From an uncultured Paraprevotella sp. (GTDB lineage Bacteria; Bacteroidota; Bacteroidia; Bacteroidales; Bacteroidaceae), in the NCBI GenBank assembly GCA_944321345.1, contig CALUKY010000002.1, positions 62,001 to 126,000 on the forward strand: a DNA stretch of 64,000 nucleotides, given 5' to 3'. Of the stretch, positions 1-9,343 are shown in pieces. The translations under genes and the position numbers were made by a program. Position 1 is the first letter of the stretch. Each line of letters opens with the position of its first letter. The notes under the pieces are model-generated. The model did no database searches, had not been told where the DNA came from, and saw only the letters and a program-made list of their open reading frames with translations.

Positions 1-1929
1 TTTGATTTCCCCATTTATAAAAGTGAAGAAGTAATCAAAAAGGAACAGGATAGTGTCATGCATCTGTTCGAACCTTATTTTGAAATAAAGCAATCTGTAG
101 AAGAAGAACAGATTGCCAGTTTCAGAAAAGACTTTGTACAAATGGAAAAATCAGGAATTCCATCCTATTACAGGGGATACATTGAACAAAAACTTCGCAC
201 CATGTATCAAAACGGAATTGTACAACCTGAAGATTATAACCATCTCATAGAAGACAGCATCAGAGCAATCCGCATTTTTACAGCCAACCAGTCGGTAATA
301 CGCCCTATTAAAGAGGTTTTCTCTCACAAAAGCGCCTACAAATTCTTTTTTGAAACAGAAGATACAGCGCGTTACAATCGGATGAAACTCCAAAAATGCA
401 ACTTAAACCGCTATATTGTATCCAATCTGCTCTTTGATCAAAAAAAGTCCGAAGAACAGAAAAAGGATTTACTCAGCTCAATCTCTTATGCCAGCGGAAT
501 GGTCATGAGTGGCCAAAAGATTATTGATCGAGGAGAAATCGTCACACAAGAAACCTATAACATATTAGCTTCCTATCTGAAGGAATCCCAGCAGCGCATT
601 GACTCTTCAAAACAAGAAGCTTATCTTCTTGTGGGACAAATATTATGTGTGGCACTGATATTCTTGTGCATGCTTCTTTACTTTTCTCTATTCCGTAGGG
701 ATTATCTGGAAAAAGGGAAAAGTGTGCTGCTACTGTTAACCATGGTAGTGGTCTTTCCCATTCTTTCTTCTATTCTCGTATCTGAGAACCTGTTCAGTGT
801 ATACATTATACCTTTTACCATGGCTCCTATTTTCATTCGGGTTTTTATGGACTCGCGCACAGCATTTGTCATGCATGCCATTATCATTCTTTTATGTGCC
901 GTTTCACTAAAATACCCTTATGAATTTGTAGCTACTCAGCTTGTTGCAGGAATGGTTGCAATATACAGCCTGAGGGAGTTGTCACAAAGAAGCCAGTTAC
1001 TCCGCACGGCCCTGATTGTCACCATCACGTCATTAGTATTCTATTTCAGCCTGGATCTGATGCACGAAAAAGAAGTGAACAATCTGGAATATAACATTTA
1101 CATCTACCTCATCATCAATGGAATATTATTGCTTTTCGCCTACCCCCTGATGTTCCTGATAGAAAAGCTCTTCGGCTTCACTTCAAATGTCACATTAGTG
1201 GAGCTGTCCAATATCAACAACGATCTGATGCGTCGTATGTCCGAAGTAGCTCCGGGCACCTTCCAACACTCTATGCAGGTAGCCAATCTGGCTACAGAGG
1301 TGGCCAACAAGATTGACGCCAAGGCTCAACTTGTACGAACAGGTGCCATGTATCACGACATTGGCAAGACCTGCAACCCGGCTTATTTTACAGAGAATCA
1401 AAACGGCGTAAACCCTCATGATCAGCTTTCATTAATCGAAAGCGCCCGTATCATCATCAACCATGTTAGTGACGGTTTAAAGCTTGCAGACAAATACAAT
1501 TTGCCCGAAGTAATCAAAGGATTTATCGCAACTCATCACGGAAAAGGGAAGACAAAATACTTCTATATCTCATACAAGAACAAATTTCCTGACGAAGAAG
1601 TCGACGAAAGTCTGTTTACTTATCCGGGACCTAACCCTCAAACAAAAGAACAGGCTATTCTGATGATGGCAGATGCCGTAGAAGCATCTTCCAGAAGTCT
1701 GAAAGATTATACCGAAGAAAGCATCAGTAATCTGGTAGACGCAATCATCGATGCCCAGATAATGGATGGCGCCTTTACCAACTGTCCGATCACCTTCCAG
1801 GATATCAGTACGGCAAAAGACGTTTTTAAGGAAAAACTTAAAACGATCTATCATACACGAATCAGTTATCCGGAGCTGAACAAAAAAGAAAAAACGAATG
1901 AATCCAACGATAAAGAAACAGCTCATTGA
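1..1929 (+). CDS. 7TM-HD family HDIG metal-dependent phosphohydrolase (5' partial)
   Basis: The reading frame is open from base 1, so the first codons lie outside the window; the first internal ATG is at 58. The visible part has an extracytoplasmic N-terminal region, a first strongly hydrophobic helix near nucleotides 630-700, then a block of several membrane helices up to about 1180, and a C-terminal cytoplasmic HD domain. The HD domain shows an early His in FQHSMQ and the metal-binding HD pair in MYHDIGK, followed by a THHGKGKTKY segment. Family members with this 7TMR-HDED plus 7TM plus HD layout (PgpH in Firmicutes) hydrolyse cyclic di-AMP. That activity is inferred here from the family and not shown. 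The gene ends 32 bases inside the next gene, so the two are probably cotranscribed. Confidence 0.88.
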   Translation, partial: FDFPIYKSEEVIKKEQDSVMHLFEPYFEIKQSVEEEQIASFRKDFVQMEKSGIPSYYRGYIEQKLRTMYQNGIVQPEDYNHLIEDSIRAIRIFTANQSVIRPIKEVFSHKSAYKFFFETEDTARYNRMKLQKCNLNRYIVSNLLFDQKKSEEQKKDLLSSISYASGMVMSGQKIIDRGEIVTQETYNILASYLKESQQRIDSSKQEAYLLVGQILCVALIFLCMLLYFSLFRRDYLEKGKSVLLLLTMVVVFPILSSILVSENLFSVYIIPFTMAPIFIRVFMDSRTAFVMHAIIILLCAVSLKYPYEFVATQLVAGMVAIYSLRELSQRSQLLRTALIVTITSLVFYFSLDLMHEKEVNNLEYNIYIYLIINGILLLFAYPLMFLIEKLFGFTSNVTLVELSNINNDLMRRMSEVAPGTFQHSMQVANLATEVANKIDAKAQLVRTGAMYHDIGKTCNPAYFTENQNGVNPHDQLSLIESARIIINHVSDGLKLADKYNLPEVIKGFIATHHGKGKTKYFYISYKNKFPDEEVDESLFTYPGPNPQTKEQAILMMADAVEASSRSLKDYTEESISNLVDAIIDAQIMDGAFTNCPITFQDISTAKDVFKEKLKTIYHTRISYPELNKKEKTNESNDKETAH

Positions 1930-2629
1930 ATGGGCCGGATTTTATGAATCGAAATCTTTTATCCTGAATGACCCTATACAGTTCCCTCACAGGTTTGACC
2001 AGCCACGAGATATAGAAATCGCAGGGCTTCTCACGGCATGGATCAGTTTTGGAAACCGGAAAATGATTTGTAAGAAGGCAAACGAACTGCTTGAACTGAT
2101 GAAAAATGCTCCCTTTGAATATGTCATGAGTAAAAAATGGACATCGGATTTTCCTTTTGACGATGAAACAAGTTTCTACCGAACTTGCCCTAAAAAACAA
2201 ATGTTCCGACTCTTTGAACATTTATACCAAGTCTATAAAAATAACAGTTCCCTCGAGGTAGTCCTGCAAAACTATGCAGGATCACCACGGGAACGTTTAT
2301 GCCAATGGCTGGGAGTAAGTACTCAAAGCCCTCAAAAAAAACTGAACATGTACCTCCGATGGATGATCCGGAAAAACTCTCCGGTTGATTTCGGTATTTG
2401 GCAACAGATGTCTCCCAAAGATCTGGTCATTCCTTTAGACACACATGTAAACAGAATGGCCTTTGAACTGAAACTGACAGACAAAACGAGTTATTCTTTA
2501 AAGCAAGCCATTAAAATTACGAACGCATTGAAAGATGTATTCCCAGAAGATCCCTGCAAGGGAGATTTTGCCTTATTCGGCTATGGTGTAGAACACAGCA
2601 GGCATCATAATGGATCAACATCAAAATAA
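1898..2629 (+). CDS. TIGR02757 (DUF2400) family protein
   Basis: A 243-residue protein with no signal peptide or membrane segment. It matches the TIGR02757/DUF2400 family of Bacteroidetes and other bacteria by its overall length, the DIEIAGLLTAWISFGNR region near the N-terminus, the IPLDTHVNRMAF motif and the C-terminal PCKGDFALFGYGVEH. The family is thought to be distantly related to HhH-type DNA glycosylases, but no activity has been established, so function is open. The ATG lies inside the end of the upstream HD phosphohydrolase gene. Its 3' end overlaps the 3' end of convergent priA by 25 bases, so no independent terminator can lie between them. Confidence 0.82.
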   Translation: MNPTIKKQLIEWAGFYESKSFILNDPIQFPHRFDQPRDIEIAGLLTAWISFGNRKMICKKANELLELMKNAPFEYVMSKKWTSDFPFDDETSFYRTCPKKQMFRLFEHLYQVYKNNSSLEVVLQNYAGSPRERLCQWLGVSTQSPQKKLNMYLRWMIRKNSPVDFGIWQQMSPKDLVIPLDTHVNRMAFELKLTDKTSYSLKQAIKITNALKDVFPEDPCKGDFALFGYGVEHSRHHNGSTSK

Positions 2630-5076
2630 ACCTGTACACTACCATAACGCCCTTTGGAGTGAATCTGTGTGCAAGCATTCCGAAGCGCCTGGCGTACCTT
2701 AGCCAAAGACACCGACAGTTCTATCTTTAGAACTATCTTACGGACATAAAGTGCCTGTATTCTGGCAATAGGAGGAGCATCCGGGCCCAACACTCTTTCA
2801 CCAAAAATTTGGCGCAAATTTCGGGCTAGTTCGGCTGCCAGACAATCTACAAGCTGTTCATGACGATATTTCAGATAAACATAGATCAAATGACAAAAAG
2901 GAGGATACTGAAACATCTTGCGCTCCTGCATCTGCCAGAGGTAATGGCTCATATAATCATGATTTACAACTTGTGAAATCACAGGCGAATCCGGTGTACG
3001 TGTCTGCAGGTACACCACTCCCCGCTTCCCCCTTCTGCCAGCCCTTCCTGCAACTTGTGCCATCATCTGAAAAGCCCGTTCATAGCTTCTGAAGTCCGGT
3101 ATATTCAACATACCGTCCGCATCTAATATGCCAACCACGCGAACGCGGTCAAAATCCAAACCTTTACTGACCATCTGGGTGCCAACCAGAATATCCGTAT
3201 TACCATTCTCAAAATCCATCAGAATATTTTCATAGGCGCGGCGCGTACGCGTCGTGTCCAGATCCATACGCGCAACTCTCGCCTCAGGAAAATGCAGATG
3301 AATCTCGTCCTCTATTTTCTCTGTACCAAATCCTCTCTGCCGTAACTCAGTACTGCCACACGAAGGACACGATGCCAGTATCGGAGTTGAAAAGCCACAA
3401 TAATGACAAGTGAGACGATTCATTCTTTTATGATAAGTCAGACTGACATCGCAATGGACGCATTTGGGAATCCAGTCACATGACTTGCATTGTACCCATG
3501 GAGCAAAACCTCTGCGATTCTGAAACAGAATGATCTGTTCCTTTACTTCCAAAGCCTCACTGATAGCTTGTAATAAATCCGGTGAAAAGGGCCCTCTCAT
3601 CAGTTTCTTTTTTGCCAGCTCTTTCGTATCGATTATTCGCACTTCGGGAAGAGCAACTTGCGCATATCTGGTGTGCAGATTAACTAAAGCATATTTTCCG
3701 GAACGGGCATGATAATAACTTTCCAAAGAAGGTGTAGCTGTACCCAACAAAGTATGCGCTCCATAATACGAGGCCAGAACCAGAGCAACGTTACGAGCAT
3801 GATAACGCGGAGCCGGATCTTGCTGCTTATAACTCGGCTCATGTTCTTCGTCTACGATGACCAAACCCAGATTCTGAAACGGAAGAAATACAGAAGAACG
3901 AACACCTACGATAACATCATATGCTTCGGAAGAGAGCTGTTTCATCCACACCTCTACCCGTTCTGCATCCGATATTCGTGAATGATAAACTCCCAAACGA
4001 TTTCCAAAGACACGACGTAAACGCTCAGTCAATTGTGCTGTCAGCAGGATCTCAGGTAACAGGAACAAGACCTGTTTCCCTTCATCCAGATAGTGCTGAA
4101 TCAAATGAATATAAATCTCCGTCTTTCCGCTGGAGGTTACCCCATGAAGCAAACAGACTCCTTTTTCCGTAAATGCATGCTGAATTTCCTCAAGTGCAGT
4201 ATTCTGCTCGCAAGAAAGAAAAGACGCCCCATGTAATTGTATCTCATCTTGCAACAAACGTCCCACTTCATCTGTATACACCTCCAAAATACCTCGTCCG
4301 ACTAATGCCTGCAAAACAGAAGAACTTACCCCTGCAGCGCGAAGCAAATCAGATCGTGACACAGAATGTATTCCTGAAACGAAGCGCTTTTCCAACATGT
4401 CAGTCCAGCCACTAAGCTCAAGAAAGGTCAACAGAAGCAGCCTTTGCTTCTCAGCACGTTTCAACACAATCAGAACCTGATGCAAAGCCTGCTCATTACG
4501 ATATTCCGCACACAGTGTAACAAAAGTATCCATACGAGGATGATAACCAGACCGAACTTCTTCCTTAATAGAAATCACCCCTTTCTCCAGCATACGACGT
4601 ACTAAGGGCAGCATGGAAGAGTAACCTAACTTCTTTTGCAAAGAAGACAGGGTCCACTCTCCCTTCTGCATCAAGAAATTCCAGATCGGCATGATTTCTT
4701 TCTGACAAAAATCTTCGGGCAACTGTTCAACCTGTCGGACAACAATAGTTTCACTCTCCAGCTTCATTCCTGAAGGAAGAGCCGCTTTAAAAACTTCACC
4801 AGTCGTACACAGATAATATTCAGCAATCCAATGCCAAAGCTTCAGCTGAACCGGCAATAACACCGGTTCTTGATCCAATTGCTCTGCTATCTCCTTAACC
4901 TCAATCCCGGAAGGCTCATTGTCGTGTAATTTGTCAACAATAGCTGTATAGTACTTCTTGGTTCCAAAAGGAACAATCACGCGTTCACCTGCCTGAAGCG
5001 TCATATTTTCCGGTATGCGATAGGTAAAAGCAGCATTTATAGGCAAAGGTAAAATCACATCAGCAAATCGACACAT
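2605..5076 (-). CDS. priA: Primosomal protein N' (PriA helicase)
   Basis: An 823-residue superfamily 2 3'-to-5' DNA helicase that restarts stalled replication forks by recognising the fork and loading DnaB. The N-terminal 3'BD and winged-helix regions come first. The helicase core follows, with Walker A motif GVTSSGKTEIY and Walker B DEEH. The PriA-specific zinc-binding insertion shows paired cysteines in CKSCDW, CVHCD, CHYCG and CPSCGS. Helicase motifs such as LVGTQMVSKGLDFD and QVAGRAGRRGKRG are intact. Length is normal for Bacteroidetes PriA. The ATG at 5076 fits the start MCRFADVILPLP, near the usual N-terminus. It converges on the TIGR02757 gene with a 25-base overlap. Confidence 0.97.
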   Translation of the reverse strand: MCRFADVILPLPINAAFTYRIPENMTLQAGERVIVPFGTKKYYTAIVDKLHDNEPSGIEVKEIAEQLDQEPVLLPVQLKLWHWIAEYYLCTTGEVFKAALPSGMKLESETIVVRQVEQLPEDFCQKEIMPIWNFLMQKGEWTLSSLQKKLGYSSMLPLVRRMLEKGVISIKEEVRSGYHPRMDTFVTLCAEYRNEQALHQVLIVLKRAEKQRLLLLTFLELSGWTDMLEKRFVSGIHSVSRSDLLRAAGVSSSVLQALVGRGILEVYTDEVGRLLQDEIQLHGASFLSCEQNTALEEIQHAFTEKGVCLLHGVTSSGKTEIYIHLIQHYLDEGKQVLFLLPEILLTAQLTERLRRVFGNRLGVYHSRISDAERVEVWMKQLSSEAYDVIVGVRSSVFLPFQNLGLVIVDEEHEPSYKQQDPAPRYHARNVALVLASYYGAHTLLGTATPSLESYYHARSGKYALVNLHTRYAQVALPEVRIIDTKELAKKKLMRGPFSPDLLQAISEALEVKEQIILFQNRRGFAPWVQCKSCDWIPKCVHCDVSLTYHKRMNRLTCHYCGFSTPILASCPSCGSTELRQRGFGTEKIEDEIHLHFPEARVARMDLDTTRTRRAYENILMDFENGNTDILVGTQMVSKGLDFDRVRVVGILDADGMLNIPDFRSYERAFQMMAQVAGRAGRRGKRGVVYLQTRTPDSPVISQVVNHDYMSHYLWQMQERKMFQYPPFCHLIYVYLKYRHEQLVDCLAAELARNLRQIFGERVLGPDAPPIARIQALYVRKIVLKIELSVSLAKVRQALRNACTQIHSKGRYGSVQVYFDVDPL

Positions 5077-5100
5077 ATAAAACGAATTAACATTAAAAGA

Positions 5101-5137
5101 AAAAATCCCGACTCTTCAAGGAAGACCCGGGACTCTT
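5101..5137 (-). terminator. Probable terminator of the outer-membrane barrel gene
   Basis: Read on the minus strand, an imperfect hairpin (GTCCCG pairing with CGGGA, extended by a second short stem around TCTTC/GAAGA) is followed by a run of six T. It lies 44-80 bases past the stop of the barrel gene. Confidence 0.55.
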
Positions 5138-5180
5138 TATCAACTCTTTCAAGAAGCCTTGCAGCTATGTATTCTGTATA

Positions 5181-5795
5181 TCAGAACATATAAGCCAAAC
5201 GTACCTGCCAAGTATTATTTTTCAGTTTGGCAGTCTTGGCTGCATCTACAATTCCGGTAATCTCACCGGTCTGACCCAAGGCTATATTGTAGGTTACGCC
5301 CACCTGAAGATGGCTTAAGGCATTAATACCCAATCCCACATTCCAGCTGAAGCTTGAAGTCTCCAATGAACCGTATTCTGTACCATTCCAGGTTAAAGAC
5401 TTTCCTCCCAGATACCAGCTATACTGCGGTCCGGTAGCCAAATAAATACCGATCAGACTGCTGAAACCTAAATTGTATTTCAAATTTATAGGAATCTCCA
5501 AATAAGGCATATTCTTGGTGAAGGTTGCATCCTGCAACGCATTCTCATCAGCATTGATTTCCATATATTTCTGAGAATATAACACGGCAGCATCAATCCC
5601 CAGACCTATAACAGGAACCGTAAACTGTGCCTTAGGACCGATAAACCATCCGGTTCGGTTTTTGGCGTCAAAGTCATCTACATTTACCTTACTTGCATTC
5701 AAACCGGCCTCTACACCGAACTTTAACTGGGCACTTGCCGGAAGCGCACAGCAAACCGCCACCAGGGCCAGAAAAAAAACTTTCAACTTTTTCAT
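5181..5795 (-). CDS. Outer-membrane beta-barrel (PorT-like porin family) protein
   Basis: A 204-residue protein with a clear Sec signal peptide (MKKLKVFFLALVAVCCALP then ASAQ). The mature part is made of alternating amphipathic strands, begins LKFGVEAGLNASKV and ends in an aromatic strand WQVRLAYMF, as in the outer membrane beta-barrel domain (OMP_b-brl_2 type). Family members include PorT of the type IX secretion system as well as many unrelated small barrels. The gene sits 70 bases downstream of gldN, which makes a link to secretion possible. I see no residues that would identify it as PorT itself, and it is a little shorter than PorT. Confidence 0.75.
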   Translation of the reverse strand: MKKLKVFFLALVAVCCALPASAQLKFGVEAGLNASKVNVDDFDAKNRTGWFIGPKAQFTVPVIGLGIDAAVLYSQKYMEINADENALQDATFTKNMPYLEIPINLKYNLGFSSLIGIYLATGPQYSWYLGGKSLTWNGTEYGSLETSSFSWNVGLGINALSHLQVGVTYNIALGQTGEITGIVDAAKTAKLKNNTWQVRLAYMF

Positions 5796-5865
5796 ATGAC
5801 AATTTCTTTATGTTAGGTTCGCAAATATAAATAAAAATTTATAATACCCATATTTTTTCCGACAA

Positions 5866-6882
5866 TTATCTTCTTTGTCGACGAACAGAAACCCGTGGAG
5901 CGGCAGAAGAAGAGGATTTCTCAACCTTTGTCGAAGACTTCTTGACCGTAGTCTTACGACGAGAACTCCGTGTAGTCTTTTTATCCTTTGATTTTTCTGC
6001 AGCTACTGCAGCCTGAATAGAATCCGTGGAATCTTTCGGCTGTTCCAGATTTCCCCAGACAAATTTCTCCACGTCAACCAGTTCCTGTTCAATCCGTTTC
6101 TGTTCCTTTACCAACGCGCTGTCCGTCTTGCAATAATTAGCCAAAGCCAATCCCTGAAGATTTGTTGTCTTATAGATCTTACCGTCGTAGCGGTTCATCG
6201 CAAAATAATCAGCGGCGGTCATATTCGAAACATTATTATAATTACTGCTCATCATGGCATGACGGGCAAAATACGAAGCGACATCGCTATATTTCACCCA
6301 AAACAACGGATAAGGTGTTGCAGCATCGCCAAACTCATCATCTCGCACCATCACCGGACAGATAGCCGTGACTTTCTTATGAAACGAAGAGGTACGCTGG
6401 TCAAAATAAACACTTTCCTTAAGATACATGCGTTTCACCTCGCGCGAAGGGATATCGCTGTTATTGACCATGATCCTATTCCCGTTCATCTCATAATAGA
6501 TCTGGTATTTCTCCAGAAAGTCTTTTGGCTCTATCTTATCTTTCTCTGCGAACGACTCATTTCCATCAAGACCATACTCATAGACGGTAATTTTACCGTC
6601 GAGCATCAGACGAAACATTAAGGTAAACAAATTTATGTCGCGCCCTTGTGGCTCCACAGGATAATAAAGCGGAGCATTCTTATCTACAGTCAAATCAAGC
6701 TGACGGTATACATCTCTCTTCCAGACCATATCGTCGGGCATATCAGTTGCGGCAGGAAACTGCAAGGAAGCCCGGTCTGTAACCTGCTTTTGCTCCGTTA
6801 CAGCCGCTCTTCTTTTTTGTGGCTGGGCATAAACATTTGTCATCAGACAAGCACCCAGCAAAAATATAAATATCCTTTTCAT
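5866..6882 (-). CDS. gldN: Gliding motility/T9SS ring protein GldN (PorN)
   Basis: A 338-residue periplasmic protein with signal peptide (MKRIFIFLLGACLMTNVYAQ). It shows the GldN/PorN core: WKRDVYRQLDLTVDKNAPLYYP, the INLFTLMFRLMLDGKITVYEYG region and the later FWVKYSDVASYFARH segment. In Porphyromonas gingivalis, PorN and PorK form a large ring attached to the inner face of the outer membrane that is needed for type IX secretion. The C-terminal 60 residues are a low-complexity basic Lys/Ser/Arg tail. It follows gldM with a 13-base gap and is the last gene of the porP-gldKLMN operon. Confidence 0.95.
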   Translation of the reverse strand: MKRIFIFLLGACLMTNVYAQPQKRRAAVTEQKQVTDRASLQFPAATDMPDDMVWKRDVYRQLDLTVDKNAPLYYPVEPQGRDINLFTLMFRLMLDGKITVYEYGLDGNESFAEKDKIEPKDFLEKYQIYYEMNGNRIMVNNSDIPSREVKRMYLKESVYFDQRTSSFHKKVTAICPVMVRDDEFGDAATPYPLFWVKYSDVASYFARHAMMSSNYNNVSNMTAADYFAMNRYDGKIYKTTNLQGLALANYCKTDSALVKEQKRIEQELVDVEKFVWGNLEQPKDSTDSIQAAVAAEKSKDKKTTRSSRRKTTVKKSSTKVEKSSSSAAPRVSVRRQRR

Positions 6883-6895
6883 CCTTATTGATTTT

Positions 6896-8458
6896 CTAAT
6901 TGATAATAACTTCCATAGATCCAGTCAGAGTTCTCTGTATACCGTCAGGTCCTACCGCACGAATCTTGGAAATATAGAAACGTCTGCCACGTCCCAGCAT
7001 TCTGAAACGATCTTTCTGGCGTGCCGTAAAGTCACTGCTGCCAGAAACTTCTGGGATCGCATTACCCATATTATCAAAGAATACGGTTTCAAAACCTGTC
7101 ACCCGGAAGCCGATGTTCAGCAATCCGTCATCAATAGCAGCCCCAATACCCGGAGCAGTCATCAGTTGCTGCTTCGAAATCTTACCTCCACGGAAACGCT
7201 CGGTTCCATCTGCTGTCTTATATTCAATAAAGGCTGTAGGATCCGGCAATTTCCGTACCCGGAAAGAAAATTTTCCCATTTCCTGAACTCTGCCTTCCAT
7301 TTGTGCACTTACAGTAATCACAGCATCCTTTCCTACTGCCGTAGGATGAGCGATAAATTTACCAGGAGCAACCGATTTCAGCTGGCCTCCGCTCATAGTT
7401 GCCACAATCTTGTTCACCGGAACTCCCGGAACAGAAATACTCATCGGATTTTCATATCCGGCATATAGCACATTCATCATGTCTGCAGAAACCGTTGCCG
7501 TAGGAGCAACTACAGAATATTTCTGCGTAAAGTCACGACGCACCTTTTCTCCGCGACCATCCGTCGTTTCAATGTAACCGTTCAGAGTAAAATCTCCGGT
7601 TCTTGAACAAACGGTCTCATATATACCTTTACTGGAAGCTATAGGCCGACCACCAATATAAATTACAGGACGGTTAGTCGTATCTACAGCCGCCATAATA
7701 ATCTGTGCGGAAAACTTACCCCCTTGCACCACAGTTTGTGACTGTGGGATCACATAGGCATTCAGTTCGTTGACACGAATATCCTTCACATCAATGTTTG
7801 AAATCAAGGAATGAAGCACTTCTCCTTCTGCATAACGGACATCGCTCTGTAATTTCGACAAAAGTGTCACAGCGGCGGCCACAGGCATACTTTCAAACAT
7901 ATATTGTTGCCAATTTTTCCTTAATGCTTTTCCTTTCTCAGGAACATCTGTACTCAAATTACCGGCGATAATCTTTTTTTGCGCCGGATCTTCAATCATT
8001 TTCAGGATTTGGGTCCGATAAGAATTAATGGCTTGAAACAGTTGCTCTCCCTGCCCCCTTTTCGGTGCAAGCATCACATGTGTAGCCGCTTCCAGATCCT
8101 CTTTATTCTGAATATCCTGAACATTTCCGTCATCTCCATCTGCCTCCTTTACAATCTCGGTCTTCAGGAATGCAGCATAATTATATAGCGAATCAGAAAT
8201 TCGTTTTACATACTGCGCTTTATCATACCATTCTTTCACTTTGGCCGGATTTGTCTTCATTTGAGCTTCAAAGTTTTCATAAATGGCCTGATTCGATAAG
8301 CTGGCACTGGAAGTGGTCCTGTTCAGACTTTGCTCCACCAAAGAAAAACCATTCAACACATCAGATGATACATTCAGCGCCAACATGGCCATCAGCACCA
8401 CATACATCAAATTGATCATCTTTTGTCTTGGTGAAGTCCGTTGTTTATTTACTCCCAT
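6896..8458 (-). CDS. gldM: T9SS motor protein GldM (PorM)
   Basis: A 520-residue protein anchored by one N-terminal transmembrane helix (around residues 14-32, MINLMYVVLMAMLALNVSSD) with a large periplasmic part. The start MGVNKQRTSPRQKMINLMYV is characteristic of GldM. It forms the energising core of the type IX secretion system with GldL in the inner membrane, coupling proton flow to the GldK/GldN ring. The rest of the chain fits the helical D1 and beta-rich D2-D4 domains described for PorM/GldM, with GLLNIGFRVTGFETVFFDNMG-like sequence near the C-terminus. Gene order between gldL and gldN is conserved. Confidence 0.96.
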   Translation of the reverse strand: MGVNKQRTSPRQKMINLMYVVLMAMLALNVSSDVLNGFSLVEQSLNRTTSSASLSNQAIYENFEAQMKTNPAKVKEWYDKAQYVKRISDSLYNYAAFLKTEIVKEADGDDGNVQDIQNKEDLEAATHVMLAPKRGQGEQLFQAINSYRTQILKMIEDPAQKKIIAGNLSTDVPEKGKALRKNWQQYMFESMPVAAAVTLLSKLQSDVRYAEGEVLHSLISNIDVKDIRVNELNAYVIPQSQTVVQGGKFSAQIIMAAVDTTNRPVIYIGGRPIASSKGIYETVCSRTGDFTLNGYIETTDGRGEKVRRDFTQKYSVVAPTATVSADMMNVLYAGYENPMSISVPGVPVNKIVATMSGGQLKSVAPGKFIAHPTAVGKDAVITVSAQMEGRVQEMGKFSFRVRKLPDPTAFIEYKTADGTERFRGGKISKQQLMTAPGIGAAIDDGLLNIGFRVTGFETVFFDNMGNAIPEVSGSSDFTARQKDRFRMLGRGRRFYISKIRAVGPDGIQRTLTGSMEVIIN

Positions 8459-8491
8459 TGATATCTATCTGATTTTAAGCTGTTCTAACTA

Positions 8492-9328
8492 CTATGGAGT
8501 AACAATCTGTCCTCCATTATTCTTTGGCATATTTACTGTAAGAGCCTGAATCATGCGCGTATACACACTGTTCAGTTCTTCTATTAACTGGGCCATACGG
8601 CGAGTCTGGTCATTAATCTGATCTATCGCTCCCACCTGAAGGCTGACGCTCTTCAACTGCATTTCATAAATCGTATTGATACTGGTCAGAGTCCGGTTCA
8701 ATTTATCCATTTCCTCGGAATCCTGAGTCAGATGACGGGCTTGCTCACCAACCTGACGTAAAATCTCTGTCAATTCCTTTAGTTCCTGTACATAATTGTC
8801 AGCTGCAACTCCGATTTCCGGGTTACAGGCCAACTTAGCCTGTTCCATCAGATCCTTATTGGCTTCCTGAACAATCTCTATCAACTTCTGGGTATCCACG
8901 GCTGCAGCGGCTGATACGGCTGCAATCGAAGCAGCCTGCATATCAGAAGCCAATCTACCGGTTGAAACCGTAGGCGATGCGGGCGCTACTGTAGAAGTTC
9001 CTTCTACAACAGGTCGAACATTTTCCAAAGACTCCTCTGCCGGAATGGATTCTGTCATACGTTCCTGGTTTTCCTCTCCACCATCCTCATCATCTTTTTT
9101 GGCATCAAAAGGACGGTCAAAGCCGGAAATAAAAAACACAAAAACCTCCGTACTCATTCCAACAAACAACATCAAGTCAGCCCCTTTAATATGAGTAAGC
9201 TTAAACAAAGCACCCAAAATTACAATGGCTGCACCCCAGCTATAAGCATAATTCAAGAAGCTCTGCCCAGGCACAGAATCCATCCAACGCTGTAAACGAG
9301 CAATTATATTATTCTTTTGTCCTGCCAT
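8492..9328 (-). CDS. gldL: T9SS motor protein GldL (PorL)
   Basis: A 278-residue inner-membrane protein. Two transmembrane helices lie near the N-terminus (NYAYSWGAAIVILGALFKL and ADLMLFVGMSTEVFVFFISG). The first carries the Tyr/Trp/Gly-rich face typical of GldL, and the second carries the conserved glutamate thought to act in proton coupling. An acidic stretch, an Ala/Ser linker and a C-terminal cytoplasmic coiled coil follow. With GldM it makes the proton-driven motor of type IX secretion. The gap to gldM is 33 bases and to gldK 15 bases, so translation is likely coupled. Confidence 0.95.
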   Translation of the reverse strand: MAGQKNNIIARLQRWMDSVPGQSFLNYAYSWGAAIVILGALFKLTHIKGADLMLFVGMSTEVFVFFISGFDRPFDAKKDDEDGGEENQERMTESIPAEESLENVRPVVEGTSTVAPASPTVSTGRLASDMQAASIAAVSAAAAVDTQKLIEIVQEANKDLMEQAKLACNPEIGVAADNYVQELKELTEILRQVGEQARHLTQDSEEMDKLNRTLTSINTIYEMQLKSVSLQVGAIDQINDQTRRMAQLIEELNSVYTRMIQALTVNMPKNNGGQIVTP

Positions 9329-9343
9329 ATTTATTAGTTTTAG

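Noticed and set aside
5181-5795. Calling the barrel gene porT
   Set aside because: It is near gldN and has a small barrel, but no PorT-specific residues were recognised and many unrelated small porins look the same.
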